DNA of 64,000 bases from Vanilla planifolia (GCA_023846275.1 CM043877.1:13809107-13873106), one strand, 5' to 3'; shown: positions 25,054 through 36,903, counted from the first letter of the stretch. Notes: generated by a model not told the origin, from the letters alone. Program-made: numbers and translations.

Positions 25054-25440
25054 GTACGGAAGGGATCAGGATATTATTCTATTTTATATGATCACATTGT
25101 TCTTAATTAATGGCAATAAATAAATACGGTGTGAAAAGAATATAAATAAACAAAACAATTACGCGCTTGGACATTTTTTTGACTACTGGATGGAGTTTCC
25201 CAAGCAAAAATTTAAATTTATCTTTATTTTTATTTATTTTTTAAACATTAAAAAATATTTCGGCATTAAGTTAAAGTATAAAAAAGAAGTGTTCAAAAGA
25301 TGTACGGAAGGGATCAGCATATTTGTATATTTTATGTTATCACATTGTTTTGTGAATTAATTGCAACAAATAAATAAATAAATATATTTATATATAAACA
25401 ATTTTTAAAGTGGAAGAAAGCAATTACGCGCTTGCTCTCA
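25054..25440. repeat. ~250-bp tandem duplication downstream of RAV gene
   Basis: GTACGGAAGGGATCAG begins at 25,054 and at 25,302 (offset 248). CAATTACGCGCTTG occurs at 25,156-25,169 and 25,421-25,434. Between them both copies carry ATCACATTGTT and AATAAATA strings in the same order. The copies have diverged and differ in length. A second, weaker repeat (AAAACACC...ATCATAAT(C/A)ATTTAATT) follows at about 25,610-25,890. Confidence 0.75.
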
Positions 25441-26699
25441 AGCGTTTGTTTGGCGCTACAGGAAAAGTACTTTTTGGAGATGGAGCAGATTTACGGAAAA
25501 CTACGCCGAATTAGAGATAATTTTTAAGTAAATTTAAATTATCTTTTTTTCTATAATTGTTATATTTTTATTTATATTTTGAGGCATTGAAAAATAAATT
25601 TGATTTGTTAAAACACCTTTTTATTGTGCAAGAGATCATAATCATTTAATTGAATTATTTTCAGGGAGCAAAAATGATTTTATTATTCTGAAATGCATTT
25701 TTATGTTTATATATATATTTTTGAATCATTTAAAAGTAATTTTGGTTTTTAAAACACCTTTTTTACTTAGAAATAATCAAGTGCACAATTTATTAAAAGT
25801 TTATTATTCTGGAAGAAATCATAATAATTTAATTACATTATGTTTAGAGAGTAAAAATGATTTGAAATGCATTTATATTTTTTATTTCCATCAAAATCAC
25901 TAAAGATTACTTTAATTTGATTGTCTTAATTTTCAATAAATCAAACATAATTTTTTTTTTAAAAAAATAATGTATATAGAAAACTTTTTAAATCCTTTTA
26001 TGCAATTTTATGTAGTCATTTAACAACAAAATAAATAAAAAAAACTTTAGTGAATAAGTTTATTTTGTGTCACCTTGGCTCTATATGTTGTTTTATTTTG
26101 AAATTAGTGAGATTAATTACCATTATTTAGTTGAATTATATTGAAAGACTAAAAGATTTACTTTTATAACATAAATAATAAAACAATTTTATGCATAAAT
26201 TACAAAATTTTAAAATATTTAATAATATCATCATCAACAATGATTAAGTAAAAAAATTAAGATATGAAAAATGACAATATGAAGATTTTGTGCAAATGCT
26301 TTATAAATTGGGGGAAAACTGTACTATTTGTAGGCCAAAAACACTTCATTAATTTGTGCAAATAATGATAACATGAAACTTAGCAACCATAGATTAGGAT
26401 TTTAAAAATTGATTTTGAATCAATTTATTAGTTTTATGTCTTTCTTTTTTTTTATAGAAAACTAAATAATAAAAATAAAATGTATAATTATATAGTTAAT
26501 AGGTAAAAAATTTCATTAGTAAAGCAAACACCAAATTTTCTTGCATAAAACTAAATGCCACGTGTGGATATGATACAATTGACTCTTGTCACGCCACATC
26601 AACTAATTGTAGCTTTTGCAATAATTCTTGTTATAATGTTATTTTTAATATTATCATAAAATTAAAACTACTTGAAACTATATATCATCTCATTATAGA
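25441..26699. other. AT-rich intergenic DNA between RAV gene and LINE
   Basis: No gene recognised. It contains the weak repeat pair at about 25,610-25,890 and otherwise A/T-rich DNA. The frame at 25,703-25,903 falls inside that repeat and looks like chance. Confidence 0.6.
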
Positions 26700-26709
26700 A
26701 TCATTACCA
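26700..26709 (+). repeat. LINE target-site duplication, left copy
   Basis: ATCATTACCA here matches 29,397-29,406 exactly. A longer, imperfect match (about 31 bp on this side, 26 bp on the other, both starting TATATATC) suggests the original duplication was longer and has changed since. Confidence 0.6.
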
Positions 26710-27441
26710 ATCTACAAATTGGTGGCTCGAATTCTTGTTGGCAGGCTGAAATCGCTGCTGCCTAGTCTTGTGTCTCAGGAACAGGCGGCCTTTGTCCCGG
26801 GGAGGAGTATATCGGATAACATAAATATTGCCCAGAAGATGGTAGCGAGAATGCGATCCTGCACCGCTGCTTCTGGCCTTATGGCAGTGAAAGTCGACAT
26901 GGAGCAGGCCTATGACAGGGTTCGATGGGATTTCTTGCTCGAAACTATGAAGGCTATGCGATTTCCTGCTACTTGGTGTAACTGGATTACTGCATGTATT
27001 TCTGGTCCTAGGTACGCTGTACTCATTAATGGAGCGCGTCTTCCTTGGGTGTCGACGCGTCGTGGTCTCCAGCAAGGCTGCCCATTATCCCTCTTCCTCT
27101 TTGTCATGTCCATGGAATACCTGTCGTGCATGATGCGGGAATATGAATCCTGGCAGCTGCTCGGGTTTAGGCCGGGGATGCATACACTGCGGGTTTCCCA
27201 CCTCTTGTTTGCGGATGATGTGTTGATTTTTGCTCCAGCATCCAGGGAGGCTGCGTGCGCTGTCCGCCGCATTCTGCGGGCGTTTGAGGTTAGCGCTGGA
27301 TTGAAGGCTAACTTGTCCAAATCAAATGTCTATTTTAGCAACAGATTTAGCAAGAAGCAGTCCAGCTTAATTTCTCGAAAGCTCGGTATGGCAATCGGCC
27401 GAGCCTTGGTGTATTTGGGGGTCCCTATTACTACGCGCTGA
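26710..27441 (+). pseudogene. LINE reverse transcriptase, partial
   Basis: Open frame encoding most of a LINE RT domain: FVPGRSISDN, the first catalytic Asp in KVDMEQAYDRVRWDF (about residue 60 counted from 26,719), GLQQGCPLS, and the FADD catalytic box in HLLFADDVLIF (residues 164-167). All three key aspartates are present. The frame lacks its N-terminal RT motifs because of the 5' truncation and ends at a TGA (27,439-27,441) that falls after YLGVPITTR, within a normally continuous protein. The next frame continues in phase. Confidence 0.9.
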
Positions 27442-28842
27442 TTGACTAAAGAGGACCTGAGTGCCATCGTCCAAAGAATTGATAATACTGTAATCAGCTG
27501 GCGCGGACGGGTACTATCGCTTGCGGGCAGGGCTGTGTTGGCGTCCTCGGTTTTGTGTGTAATCCCCAACCATATTTTGCGCCACTGTTTGGTGCCGGCG
27601 GGAACCATTGCTACAATTGAACGCAGAATCAGACAATTCCTTTGGGGCGGCACGTGTAGTGCTCGGACGCTGCATTATGTGCCCTGGGATTGTGTGTCTT
27701 CGCTGAAGGTGGCCGGCGGGCTCGGGCTGCGGGACCTTCGCATTTGGCACCAGGCCCTGCAGATGGGGAATTGTAAGCGCATCCTTGGGCGGGAAGGCGG
27801 ATTATGGGTCGAGATGATGAGAAGGAAGTACGGGTTCATCGACCCGTTGATGAAGACACCCCGGAATGCCTCGGCCGTTTGCAAGATGATCCTGGGAGCC
27901 ATGCCGACGGCGATTTCGTGCTTCGTGTGGCGAATCGGCGATGGGTGGAGGGTGAGATTTATGGAGGATAATTGGCTTGGGGTTCTACCTATCAGCTGCT
28001 GGCCGACGTTTATTAATGTCCGCACAAGCTGGCCGGAAAGCGTTGCCGAATGCATCAGGGACGACGGTGCTTGGAATGTTGTGGCGTTTTCCAGCTGGGC
28101 GGGTGAGGAGCTTATCGAAAGAATTAGGCATCTCCCGCGTGCTCGGGACTCCGTCCAGGACTGCCTGGTCCAGACGCATACGGAAAAGGAGAAGGCTCAC
28201 AGTGGCCGAATCTACGCACAGATCAAACACGATTCGTCCTCTGCGGGGGGCGGCGGCCGGCGGCGTGATGAAGCTAAGGGGAGAATTTGGAAATTAAAGG
28301 TGTTGTCGAGGGTTCGGGTCTTCCTTTGGCGGGCTGCCGGCGACTTTCTGCCTACGGCGACATGGAAGGCTCGCCGGGGAATAAGCCGTGATCCCCTGTG
28401 CCCGTTCGGTTGCATGGAGGAGGAAACCCTGCAGCATGCGCTGTGGGATTGCCCACGTGCCCGGGCAGTGTGGGGGACCAGCCATGCACGTCACGTGCTT
28501 AGGGTGCTGGGCTGGCCCACGGGTGCGGCGTCCGGGTTCAGTATTTTGGAGATGCTGTTCAGGCTCTTGAGTTCTCCTGCGGCGCGGTGCGACGGTTTGG
28601 TACAGCATGTGGCGACTATTGCTACTACCTTGTATTACATTTGGTCGAGGAGAAATGCGCTTATACACAACGGCTTCGTGCCTACTCTATGCTCAGTGTC
28701 TCGGACGGTTAGGTTCGAGGTCAGCATAACCCTCAGGAGGCTTCTTATCCATTCATCTCTGTCCAGCGGGAATCCTGGCAAGTCCTCGGATTTGCTTGTC
28801 ACGAACGGTTGGCTTCCCCCCCCCCCCCACAGGATGGATTAA
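27442..28842 (+). pseudogene. LINE RT thumb and zinc-binding (zf-RVT) region
   Basis: In phase with the preceding RT frame and interrupted from it only by a TGA codon. It starts with the usual post-RT segment (WRGRVLSLAGRAVL, residues 20-33) and ends with a zf-RVT region at about residues 280-345: WKLKVLSRVRVFLWR, then CPFGCMEEETLQHALWDC with the expected Cys-x3-Cys...His...Cys spacing. After residue 455 the true frame is lost in a run of 13 C residues (28,816-28,828), so the last few residues (PPPPHRMD) are out of register. Confidence 0.88.
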
Positions 28843-29302
28843 GGTCAATTGTGATGTCGCGGTTGGTGACTCCATAGCTGGTCTTGGTGTCGTTGTTAGA
28901 GATTGCTCGGGCAAACCTCTCATGGTGGCCGGTAGGAGGATGTTTTCAGTGGCTGCTGATATGATGGAGGTCCAGGCCATAATTATGGCCTTTGACCTTC
29001 TGAGGGAGTTTCTTTCCCAGTACCGTGCAGTTGAGTTCCAGTCTGATTCGATGGCTGCACTTCTGGAGGCTCGGGATATGGTTACCAAACCCAGTGGGGA
29101 GGGGATGCTTGCTGTTACTCTGCAGTATGTTAAGGCCATGGAGGCTTTCCGGTTTTCTCATATCCACAGGGAGGGGAATGAGCCTGCTGACTGGGCTGCC
29201 CGCAGAGCTTGCACTCATGAGTTCATTTGGGGTCCTGGGGAATCCCTTCCTCAGCCTCTCATCCAACTTATGCCGTCTGATTTTCTGTTTGATCCCCCTT
29301 GA
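28829..29302 (+). pseudogene. LINE RNase H domain
   Basis: Encodes the C-terminal RNase H (RVT_3 type) of the LINE in a frame shifted from the upstream part; the shift occurs in the C13 run. The protein begins GWIKVNCDVAVGD and carries the acidic active-site residues in order: Asp in NCDVA, Glu in MMEVQAI, Asp in FQSDSMAAL and Asp in EPADWAAR. RNase H domains of this type, described in the literature as archaea-like, are a known acquisition of some plant L1 elements. The stop is TGA at 29,300-29,302, just before the 3' UTR and A tail. Confidence 0.88.
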
Positions 29303-29323
29303 GGATCTAACTGTAAAACCTGT

Positions 29324-29336
29324 GTGGCTTTGCCAC
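29324..29336 (+). other. Small hairpin in LINE 3' UTR
   Basis: GTGGC-TTT-GCCAC forms a perfect 5-bp stem with a 3-base loop, 26 bp before the A tail. Hairpins near the 3' end are recognised by the RT in several LINE families, so a role in template recognition is a plausible inference. Confidence 0.45.
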
Positions 29337-29396
29337 TTTTGATATAATGATATATCCTTTTCAAAAAAAAAAAAATATATTATATATCCTCATGAT

Positions 29397-29406
29397 ATCA
29401 TTACCA
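29397..29406 (+). repeat. LINE target-site duplication, right copy
   Basis: ATCATTACCA matches the left copy exactly. It lies 21 bp after the A tail; the intervening TATATTATATATCCTCATGAT aligns imperfectly with the DNA before the left copy, consistent with a longer, decayed duplication. Confidence 0.6.
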
Positions 29407-30048
29407 CTAAAGACTCATTTTATCTTATCGTTACAATATTACAACTCAAGACTCATTTTTTACTTTCCCATGATATCATCTTCACCCATGACTCGTGCAA
29501 TATTTTGGGATATTAACACCACATAATATCATATCATCTTATTCCCCATGCAACACTATGCTTCGTGTGCTCTTAACTCATCAAAATGTTTTATTGAGAT
29601 AATTTAATATGCACATAATATTTGTAAGTATGACAAATTAGAGTGAATGTCCTAATATTGATGAATCAATGTTTCATTAAATTATGTGTACTTAACAGGT
29701 TGTGTAGATGCTTATTTGGTTTCAAAAATGTAAATTCTTTATCCCTCTTTTTCTATCTTCTTTTTTTCTTATAATTTCTTATAAAGCTTACGTTATATTC
29801 ATATTTATTTGTAATTTACATGCTTTACAATGTTTATTATACTTTTGAAGCCTAATGGGACTTATGGGACACTAAAAGATTTTCTTCATTAAGCTATTTT
29901 AAAAAGCCTCTAGATTGTCCAACTCTTTGTATTGGACAGTCTATTGCGCTTTCGATGGATTATTTGATCCTTCCTAAGTTATAATCAAGTCATCCCACTA
30001 TCTCTCAGATCGTCAAATACTCATAATTCATATTTTAGCTATTTTGTG

Positions 30049-30109
30049 AGATTGTTCAAGCATTCCCATCAAACTTTCTAAGATTGTTCGAGCATTCCCA
30101 TCAAACTTC
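30049..30109. repeat. 32-bp tandem pair
   Basis: AGATTGTTC(A/G)AGCATTCCCATCAAACTT occurs at 30,049 and 30,081 with one difference. The surrounding DNA (29,880-30,220) repeats ATTGGAC/CATC-type words, so it may be part of a decayed repetitive element. Confidence 0.75.
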
Positions 30110-31816
30110 GTTAATACTCATCAAGCAATTGTTGGGTAATTCAATGAGCATTCGACAAAATTATTTTTCATTTCCAATACTCCATTGGACCATCCAATGG
30201 CTCAAAATCATTCGAGAGAGCCCTGTAGTGACAAGTTTTGTTTTACAATTTTCTTTTGCATAAAATTCAATCAAACCTTTAGTTAACATTACACAACTCT
30301 TTCACAATGTCCTCTCTCGCTCCTAGAACTCTATTTCACACATAAATCTTCTTCTCTTCAAAATTTCAAAAAGATCAAACTAAAAAAAATGAAATATTAG
30401 CATTTCAAAAACACATGATTCTTTTATATTTTCACCTTCTTAGATTGGAAATTCTTTTCCTTAAATTCGTCTAGCATGTGGATATCTTTCCCCTCAAGAC
30501 TACGATGATGCCCTAAGGTCACAAGAATTCTTTTTTTATTTTCTCTCCATCTAATTGCATAATAACCATCCACTAAAATATTTTAATTATTTATTAAGAG
30601 ATTTAATATATCCTTAATTAATTTATTTAAAAATCTCATTATTTTTAAAACTTTGGTTATTGATTAAATCATTGATTCAAAACTATTTATAGTGAAATCA
30701 ATTTCATTAGACTTTTAATTTCATATAATATTATGCAATATTCTCTCTTTTTTTGTAAATATATTATCATTATTATGAATTATTTTATCAATAACTTTCT
30801 TTATAAATAATGAATATTTTCACATTTATCAAAGTTTGAAATTCACATTTAATGTATCTACTTGATTATATTATAAAAATATGTTTTTACATTAAGAATT
30901 TTACATTCTAATCTAAAACTCTAACAATATTAGTATTTAAAAACATATAATCAAAGACTTTATCATATTTTTTAACATTTTCGTTGCTTCAAAATTGGTT
31001 GGTCTTTTTCAAAATTGATATTTTATAAAAATAATATTATGTAAAATATATTTTATTTAAAAGGCTAACAATATTGATTAACTTATAATTTCTTTTACAA
31101 GTTCGTTGAAGTTCATCATAATACAACTTTTAATTAGCATTTTCAAAGAATGTTAAGAACTCTAGTTAAATGAACTTGTCTTTAACCTACCTAAAACACT
31201 TATGAATAGTTTAGAGCATATAAAAATCAATTATCACATTTGTTTACTTATAAACAAGTTAAATGATAATCGAGCCAAATCAGGAGAGCACAATAATCAA
31301 CTATGATAGGTGAAGCAAATTATTGTTTCCCATATATACAAGATGGATGTCAAAGACAATGAAAAGAAAGTCATTTTCGACAAAAGCATTGATTGAGTAT
31401 CTAATAAGAGAAGAAAAAACATTAAGGTAAAGACCTTGATGCCCTAATATTTGTAAGGATCTGAATTAAAAAAATATTTATTGATTTTTAACAATAATAT
31501 CTATGCCACCAATCTTCATAAAATTATTTTTTATAACAATCATTATATGTTACATTTGAAACGTTTTTTTTTTTATCACGAATAATTAAGCTTGAAAAAA
31601 AAAATTTAAAATGGGTGCTAATAAACATTTATATTTTTTTAATTCTGTAGGTAACATAAAATAAACAAAAACACTTTTTTTCCCTTTTTAAAATATTATT
31701 ATGTTGAAAATACTTTTTAAAGAAATTCCAAAGTGGATGTTATAACGTAACAGTTACATAAAACAGCTCTCTATTCTTCCATTATGCCATTAAATTGGTG
31801 GAAAATATATCATAAG

Positions 31817-31820
<4 letters not shown>

Positions 31821-31867
<47 letters not shown>
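31821..31867. repeat. (AT)n microsatellite
   Basis: About 23 uninterrupted AT units. Confidence 0.95.
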
Positions 31868-31871
<4 letters not shown>

Positions 31872-33462
31872 CAGAAACTATGGCTGGTTTAGCACTAATT
31901 TTAATTAATATAATAATATTTGACACTAAATTTACATTCAATTTTATTTCTGACATGCCATAGCACAATTTGTTGATTGGATGGTAATTGTTTTCGGGCT
32001 TTTTGTAGAAATTATTATTTGATATTTTAAAGTTGAATAATGATGATGATTGTAAAGAAATATTTTAAAATTTCAAATTAATATATATTATTTTTATATT
32101 AAACCCAACAAAGATTCTCATGATATCAATCTCCCAAATTTTTTTTAGATATTTTTAATTACAAATTATTAAGAAATTAATTTTTGTTGTTGCTTGCTTA
32201 TAAAGTAAGAAAACGTTTGATAGAAATATTTAGAAAGTTTTTATTTAAATCTAAAAAAATATAAAAAAAATATTAAGCAACATTAATAATTATTTCAAAA
32301 CTATGTTCTTTGAAGCCTTATAAAAAATACATTGTTATATCAATGTGAGGCATTAATAATCCAATAAATTATTTTTTAAATTTTTTTTATGACTTTTCAT
32401 TTCATTTTTAGGTATATATTAATTTTGATGGTTCAATGTCTCACTCGTAACACTATAGTTAACTAGAATTGTTATCATCATTATTGTTTTTATAATTTAT
32501 TTTTTTATTATTATTGGTTTCTCAACATTGGGATTAGTATTGCTAATGTTGTAGTGTAATGTATTGTATAGATTTTGACTGATCTATAGAAAAGAAGAAA
32601 AAGAACAAGTGGATTCTGAAATAAGTATGATTTGCATATATATGTTTTTTCTTAATGTTGTTTAATGTATTTTTGATGATTTAGACATTACAAAGAGATA
32701 AAATTAAATGTTAAAAATCGTTACCAAATAAGGTAGGCTATCAAAGTATATTTGATCTCATGAATTGAACTTCAACTCACTTGAAAAGTGCTTGAGAGAA
32801 TGCTCTAAGTAGATATTTGGTAGGAATTAAGGATTAAGGATTTGTTTTCTTTATTAATATGCATTTGTAATCTATTAATTTGTGATAAATTTAAATTGAA
32901 ATTTAATGTTGGTGTGATAAGCTTCAAATTCTTAAAATAAACAAAATTATATCAACATCTTCAAATATATATATACATTGGCTTTCCCTTAATCATACTT
33001 TTCCCTTTGCATGTGGTGACCAACCATTCTCAAGAGTCTAGAATCCCTAACAGCTCATCCCAATGTCGCTTGTCATTGTTTGATTGATAAAGTGCCATGA
33101 GAGAGGAGGCAAAGTCGTCTGAAAGTAGGATAAAGTTGAAGCTTTTTGAAACCATAACTGCTCTTTCTCATTATTGATGCTATTGCCTCACTACCGTTTG
33201 TCGTCGATGAGAGAAGGGAAGATGGTGCAAGAAAAAGTAAGTTATAAGAAAGAGATAAATATGAGTAGAGTTAAAAGTATGATGATGATAGACAAAAAAG
33301 AGAGAGGGGCTCACAAGAATAAAATGTGGGATCCAAGGTGAAGTAAAGAGACTGTGAAGAAGGAAAAAGAGAGAAAAAATAGAGAAACAATTTTCACATT
33401 GAAAATTGGTTGAATTCATGGAGGTGGAGAAAATTAATGACTATAAAAATTTGATCACCAAA

Positions 33463-33464
<2 letters not shown>

Positions 33465-33496
<32 letters not shown>
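33465..33496 (+). repeat. A32 homopolymer
   Basis: Thirty-two consecutive A residues at the right edge of a purine-rich, less AT-rich stretch (about 32,980-33,460). It could be the tail of a plus-strand retroposed sequence, but no source gene or target-site duplication was recognised. Confidence 0.9.
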
Positions 33497-33498
<2 letters not shown>

Positions 33499-35066
33499 TT
33501 TGTATGTAATATTAAGGTAAGATTTGATATCTTTTATATACTTATAATTGATGTATTAATGAATGAAAAACATGACATAATGTAAACATTTATGTGGTTA
33601 TTTTGTGTATATGTGTGATATATTATTATTATGCTAGTAAAACACTAATTTATGATTATTTTGTCCATATGATATGCTGAGTTATAACCGAACTATCTAG
33701 TGTTATAAGTTAGTTGTGTAGATTAATGTGATACGTACGTAAGATTAAATGGTGTACTTGAAAAAATGATTGGTACATTGAATGATATAATATATGAATT
33801 ATTTTTAGCATTTTTATTGTATGAATAAACATAATGATATTATGATTAAGTATATATGCTATTAATATTTTATTACTTCTATGAAAAAAAAGATATACTA
33901 TGATTTACAATTTGAGTTAAAAATTGTTATATTCTTAACATAAGTAATGTGTATACAAATTGTTAAAAGAATAAGAAACAAATATAATAATTTGTGAGTC
34001 TCACGAATTAAAAAATTAAAAAGCTAATAAAATCGATATAGTAGTCATTGTATCATGTGAATATAGATGCCAAAAATATCATGATAAATAAGTGGCCAAA
34101 GATAATAATAAAATTAATTGTTAAATGCTATGGGCATAGAGATATGAATAGTTATAAAGGAGATTTCTTTTCTACAACTAATTAAACCAAAAAAAGAATA
34201 TTGAATTACCATTTTTAAAAATATGGAGTCATTAGAATAATGGTTGCCATAAAATTTATTTGGTTAAAATAAAATGACATATTCAATTAAAATTATATTG
34301 AAAAACGAAATGATAACAATGAGGTTTCACATGTATAATTATTTGTTTGATCATGGATGCATCGATATATATATATATCATAATATTATTTTATTGCTAT
34401 GATGAAGGCATTTATGATTTACATTTTCTACTTTGATCTACTTGATAAAATTCTTGAATATAATATGATTTAAATATTTTATTATTTCGTATATAGTGAT
34501 TCCATTAGATTTAGCCTATTGAGTTTTTTGATAGTAGATCAATCTATTAGTTAGCACTAATATTGTAGAGTATCATATGTAAAAGCTTTGTATGGTAACC
34601 AAGAATTACTCTTATAATTTTATGACATTATATTTGCATGGATGTATAGTAGATAACTATGTGATAAATTATAAGATTAAAATTGTAATAATATTTAATA
34701 TATGTATAAAAATGGATAAAATATAAGAAATATTTTGTTGTTTGAAATATGAAATATGAAAAAATAGATTTATATAATGATAAGATTGAGAAATTAGATC
34801 ATAAGTTAATGACTTGGGGATAAGAATATAACAAAGGTAAATATTATTATAGTTAGAATCCCAAGATAAAAGTTTATATAACATTATGTTGGAGAAGTAA
34901 AAGTCTGATAACCTTTATTATCATAAATTTTATTTATCTAATTTAAATAATTCAATTATCTTTAAATTTTGATTTTGTTCCAAAAATTTGATTTCAAGTG
35001 GACAAAATATCTCCTAGATTTTGTCTATTTTTATTATATAATATTAATTATTTCACACAATACACT

Positions 35067-35086
35067 CACACACACACACACACACA
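35067..35086. repeat. (CA)10 microsatellite
   Basis: Ten perfect CA units. Confidence 0.95.
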
Positions 35087-35722
35087 TAACAACATAATAT
35101 ATACATAGTTTATATGCATAACTTTCAACTCGCACAACTAAAAATTATCATTCAATCTTTTGTTTATATGTGCAATATGCTACAATATTGATTTCACAAT
35201 TACATTCAAATTTTACAACATAAGTATCACACAATATCTCAATATGTGATTATACTATTATTTATCTCAAAATTTTTATGTTTTTAAATTTGTTTAATAA
35301 TTATACTCATTAATGTCTTTTCTCATAATATGATTCTAATATATCTGAAATGTTACAATTAAAATAAGTTAAGACAACAATCACAGACTCAACTTATGAG
35401 ATATAATAATAAAATATTAGTATATAAATATAATTACAATACCTATAAATAAAGTTATCATGTGATAATATAATAAATAAGAAGCATAACAAACAAAATA
35501 TAATTTAATAAATATATCATGCTATAAAAAATTGAATTAAACTTAAATAAAAGTCTTTATATACAAATCTAAATTATTTTTTTCCTTTTTTAATATGATC
35601 TTATTTAATAAGATATATTTTTAATTAACTAAACAAACTTTATAATAATTGTATTATTTCTCCCATTCTCTTAGGAGATAGTCAATATCTCTTAAGGTAT
35701 TAGAAAAATGTTCTCTAAACAA

Positions 35723-35743
35723 TTTTTTTTTTTTTTTTTTTTT
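35723..35743. repeat. T21 homopolymer
   Basis: Twenty-one consecutive T residues. Confidence 0.9.
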
Positions 35744-36087
35744 GCTCTTTGTTAAAATAATAAAAATATATTAAGATTCTCTTAGTTATCTTTCATTTAA
35801 AGTGTCAATGATAGATAACATTAGTTGTGTGAGATGTACCTCAATCTTCCAAACCCTTGAAAAATATTTAATTTTGTTAAATATAAAATATAGTATAATA
35901 ATGATGGTAAGATAAGTTAACATGTGAGGAGAGTTAAAGTACTTCTTGCCTTTCATGCATATGGAAGTTATTAATATTGTAGTTTGAGCACAAGGAAATT
36001 ATTATTTATTTTTTAAAGCGCTGCTCTACCTTTTATATATAAAAAACCAAACACGGGAAGAAGAGGAAAACGAAACCCAATCCCCGA

Positions 36088-36903
36088 TCAGAAGGGGTGG
36101 TGGATTCGGCCAACCGCATTCACATTGGAAATAAACCCTAAAATAGCCACCTTATAAGGGAGAAACGACTTCCGGCGACCGGCGGCGACCTTCGCTTCCT
36201 CCCCCTTCCCCTTCCTTCCAGGTAATGCGCGTCCACAAGTATCCGTTTCTATTTCCACTTCGCCCTTCCCCTTCCCCTTCTTCAGAAAGAGGAACCTCTC
36301 CCTCCCATCGCTTTGGCTCCGGCGAACCAGATCCCGAACACGCCATCGCCGCGACGTACCCGTGGATCCACTCTTTCCGCATCGATCCGGTGGGAGGGGC
36401 GACCGCCTCGGATTCCATAAGCAGTAGGTGCCCTCCGGGATCCCCTCGAGCTCGTCCACGCTTGGCGGGGATGAGAAGCTCCCCGTCACTGTTGTCTCCC
36501 GTTCCTCGATCAGGAGCCGACGAAGTGTCCTCCCCTCTTGTGAAGAGTCCGCGAGGAGGCCGCGGTCGAAGATGGGGTAGACGGATCGGATCTGGCCGTC
36601 GAAAAAGATGTCGTCGGCAGCGACTCGAGGGCTCGCATCGGGATCCATAACCGCAAAGGCGAACTCGACGTCGTCCTCCCCTGTTTCCGAGGCGGAGGCA
36701 ACATCGGTGACTGGAGCGGCGGAAATCTGAGTTGGGGAATCGGCATAGTGTAGCACGTCGTCGTCTTCTGGAATTTGCCGGGTGGCGAAGGAGACGGTGG
36801 GCGACGCTGGCGATTCATCTCCTACCTCCCGAGGCATTGCCTGTTGTATTCTTGTCGCTGTGTTCTCCGCCTCGAGGTGGCTTTGGGAGAAGACGGCGTT
36901 CAT
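36088..36903 (-). CDS. DUF1645 family protein
   Basis: Single-exon gene for a 271-residue plant protein of the DUF1645 family, whose biochemical role is unknown. Family marks are seen in order: FAFAVMDPDASPRVAADDIF with FDGQIRSVYPIF (residues 81-112), DELEGIPEGTYCLWNP (150-165), a Cys-Lys-Ser-Gly-Ser-Thr-Gly stretch leading to SRRWRVRDLVRRSQSDGRE (184-202), a hydrophobic FLFL, and a C-terminal SFLPYKVAILGFISNVNAV (246-264). The middle (residues 208-245) is a low-complexity Lys/Gly/Glu linker. Some rice and Arabidopsis relatives are induced by abiotic stress; that role is not shown here. The first Met is used because the open frame has no other guide; Met23 (codon at 36,835-36,837) is a possible alternative. 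The gene is GC-rich compared with its flanks and stands alone. Confidence 0.88.
   Translation of the reverse strand: MNAVFSQSHLEAENTATRIQQAMPREVGDESPASPTVSFATRQIPEDDDVLHYADSPTQISAAPVTDVASASETGEDDVEFAFAVMDPDASPRVAADDIFFDGQIRSVYPIFDRGLLADSSQEGRTLRRLLIEERETTVTGSFSSPPSVDELEGIPEGTYCLWNPRRSPLPPDRCGKSGSTGTSRRWRVRDLVRRSQSDGRERFLFLKKGKGKGEVEIETDTCGRALPGRKGKGEEAKVAAGRRKSFLPYKVAILGFISNVNAVGRIHHPF

Larger units (their letters stand above)
26710..29375 (+). mobile_element. 5'-truncated L1-type LINE with RNase H tail
   Basis: Non-LTR retrotransposon copy that starts inside the reverse-transcriptase domain (IYKLVARILVGRLK) and ends in a 13-base A tail (29,363-29,375). It lacks ORF1 and the endonuclease, as expected from incomplete target-primed reverse transcription. 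Domains in order are RT, linker, a zf-RVT-type zinc-binding region, and an RNase H domain. The body is much richer in G and C than its flanks, which argues for a fairly recent arrival, although the flanking duplication already shows differences. It has one in-frame stop and one frame change (see its coding parts), so it cannot act on its own. Confidence 0.92.
29407..36087. other. Long AT-rich intergenic tract
   Basis: No recognisable gene in 6.7 kb. It contains a 32-bp tandem pair, (AT)n, A32, (CA)n and a T21 run, listed separately. The region 32,980-33,465 is less AT-rich and purine-rich on the plus strand. Frames at 33,180-33,419 and 34,669-34,884 (both minus) lack known motifs. Confidence 0.6.

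Noticed and set aside
33180-33419. 79-codon minus-strand frame as secreted or membrane peptide
   Set aside because: Its hydrophobic look comes from the complement of a purine-rich tract; no supporting evidence.
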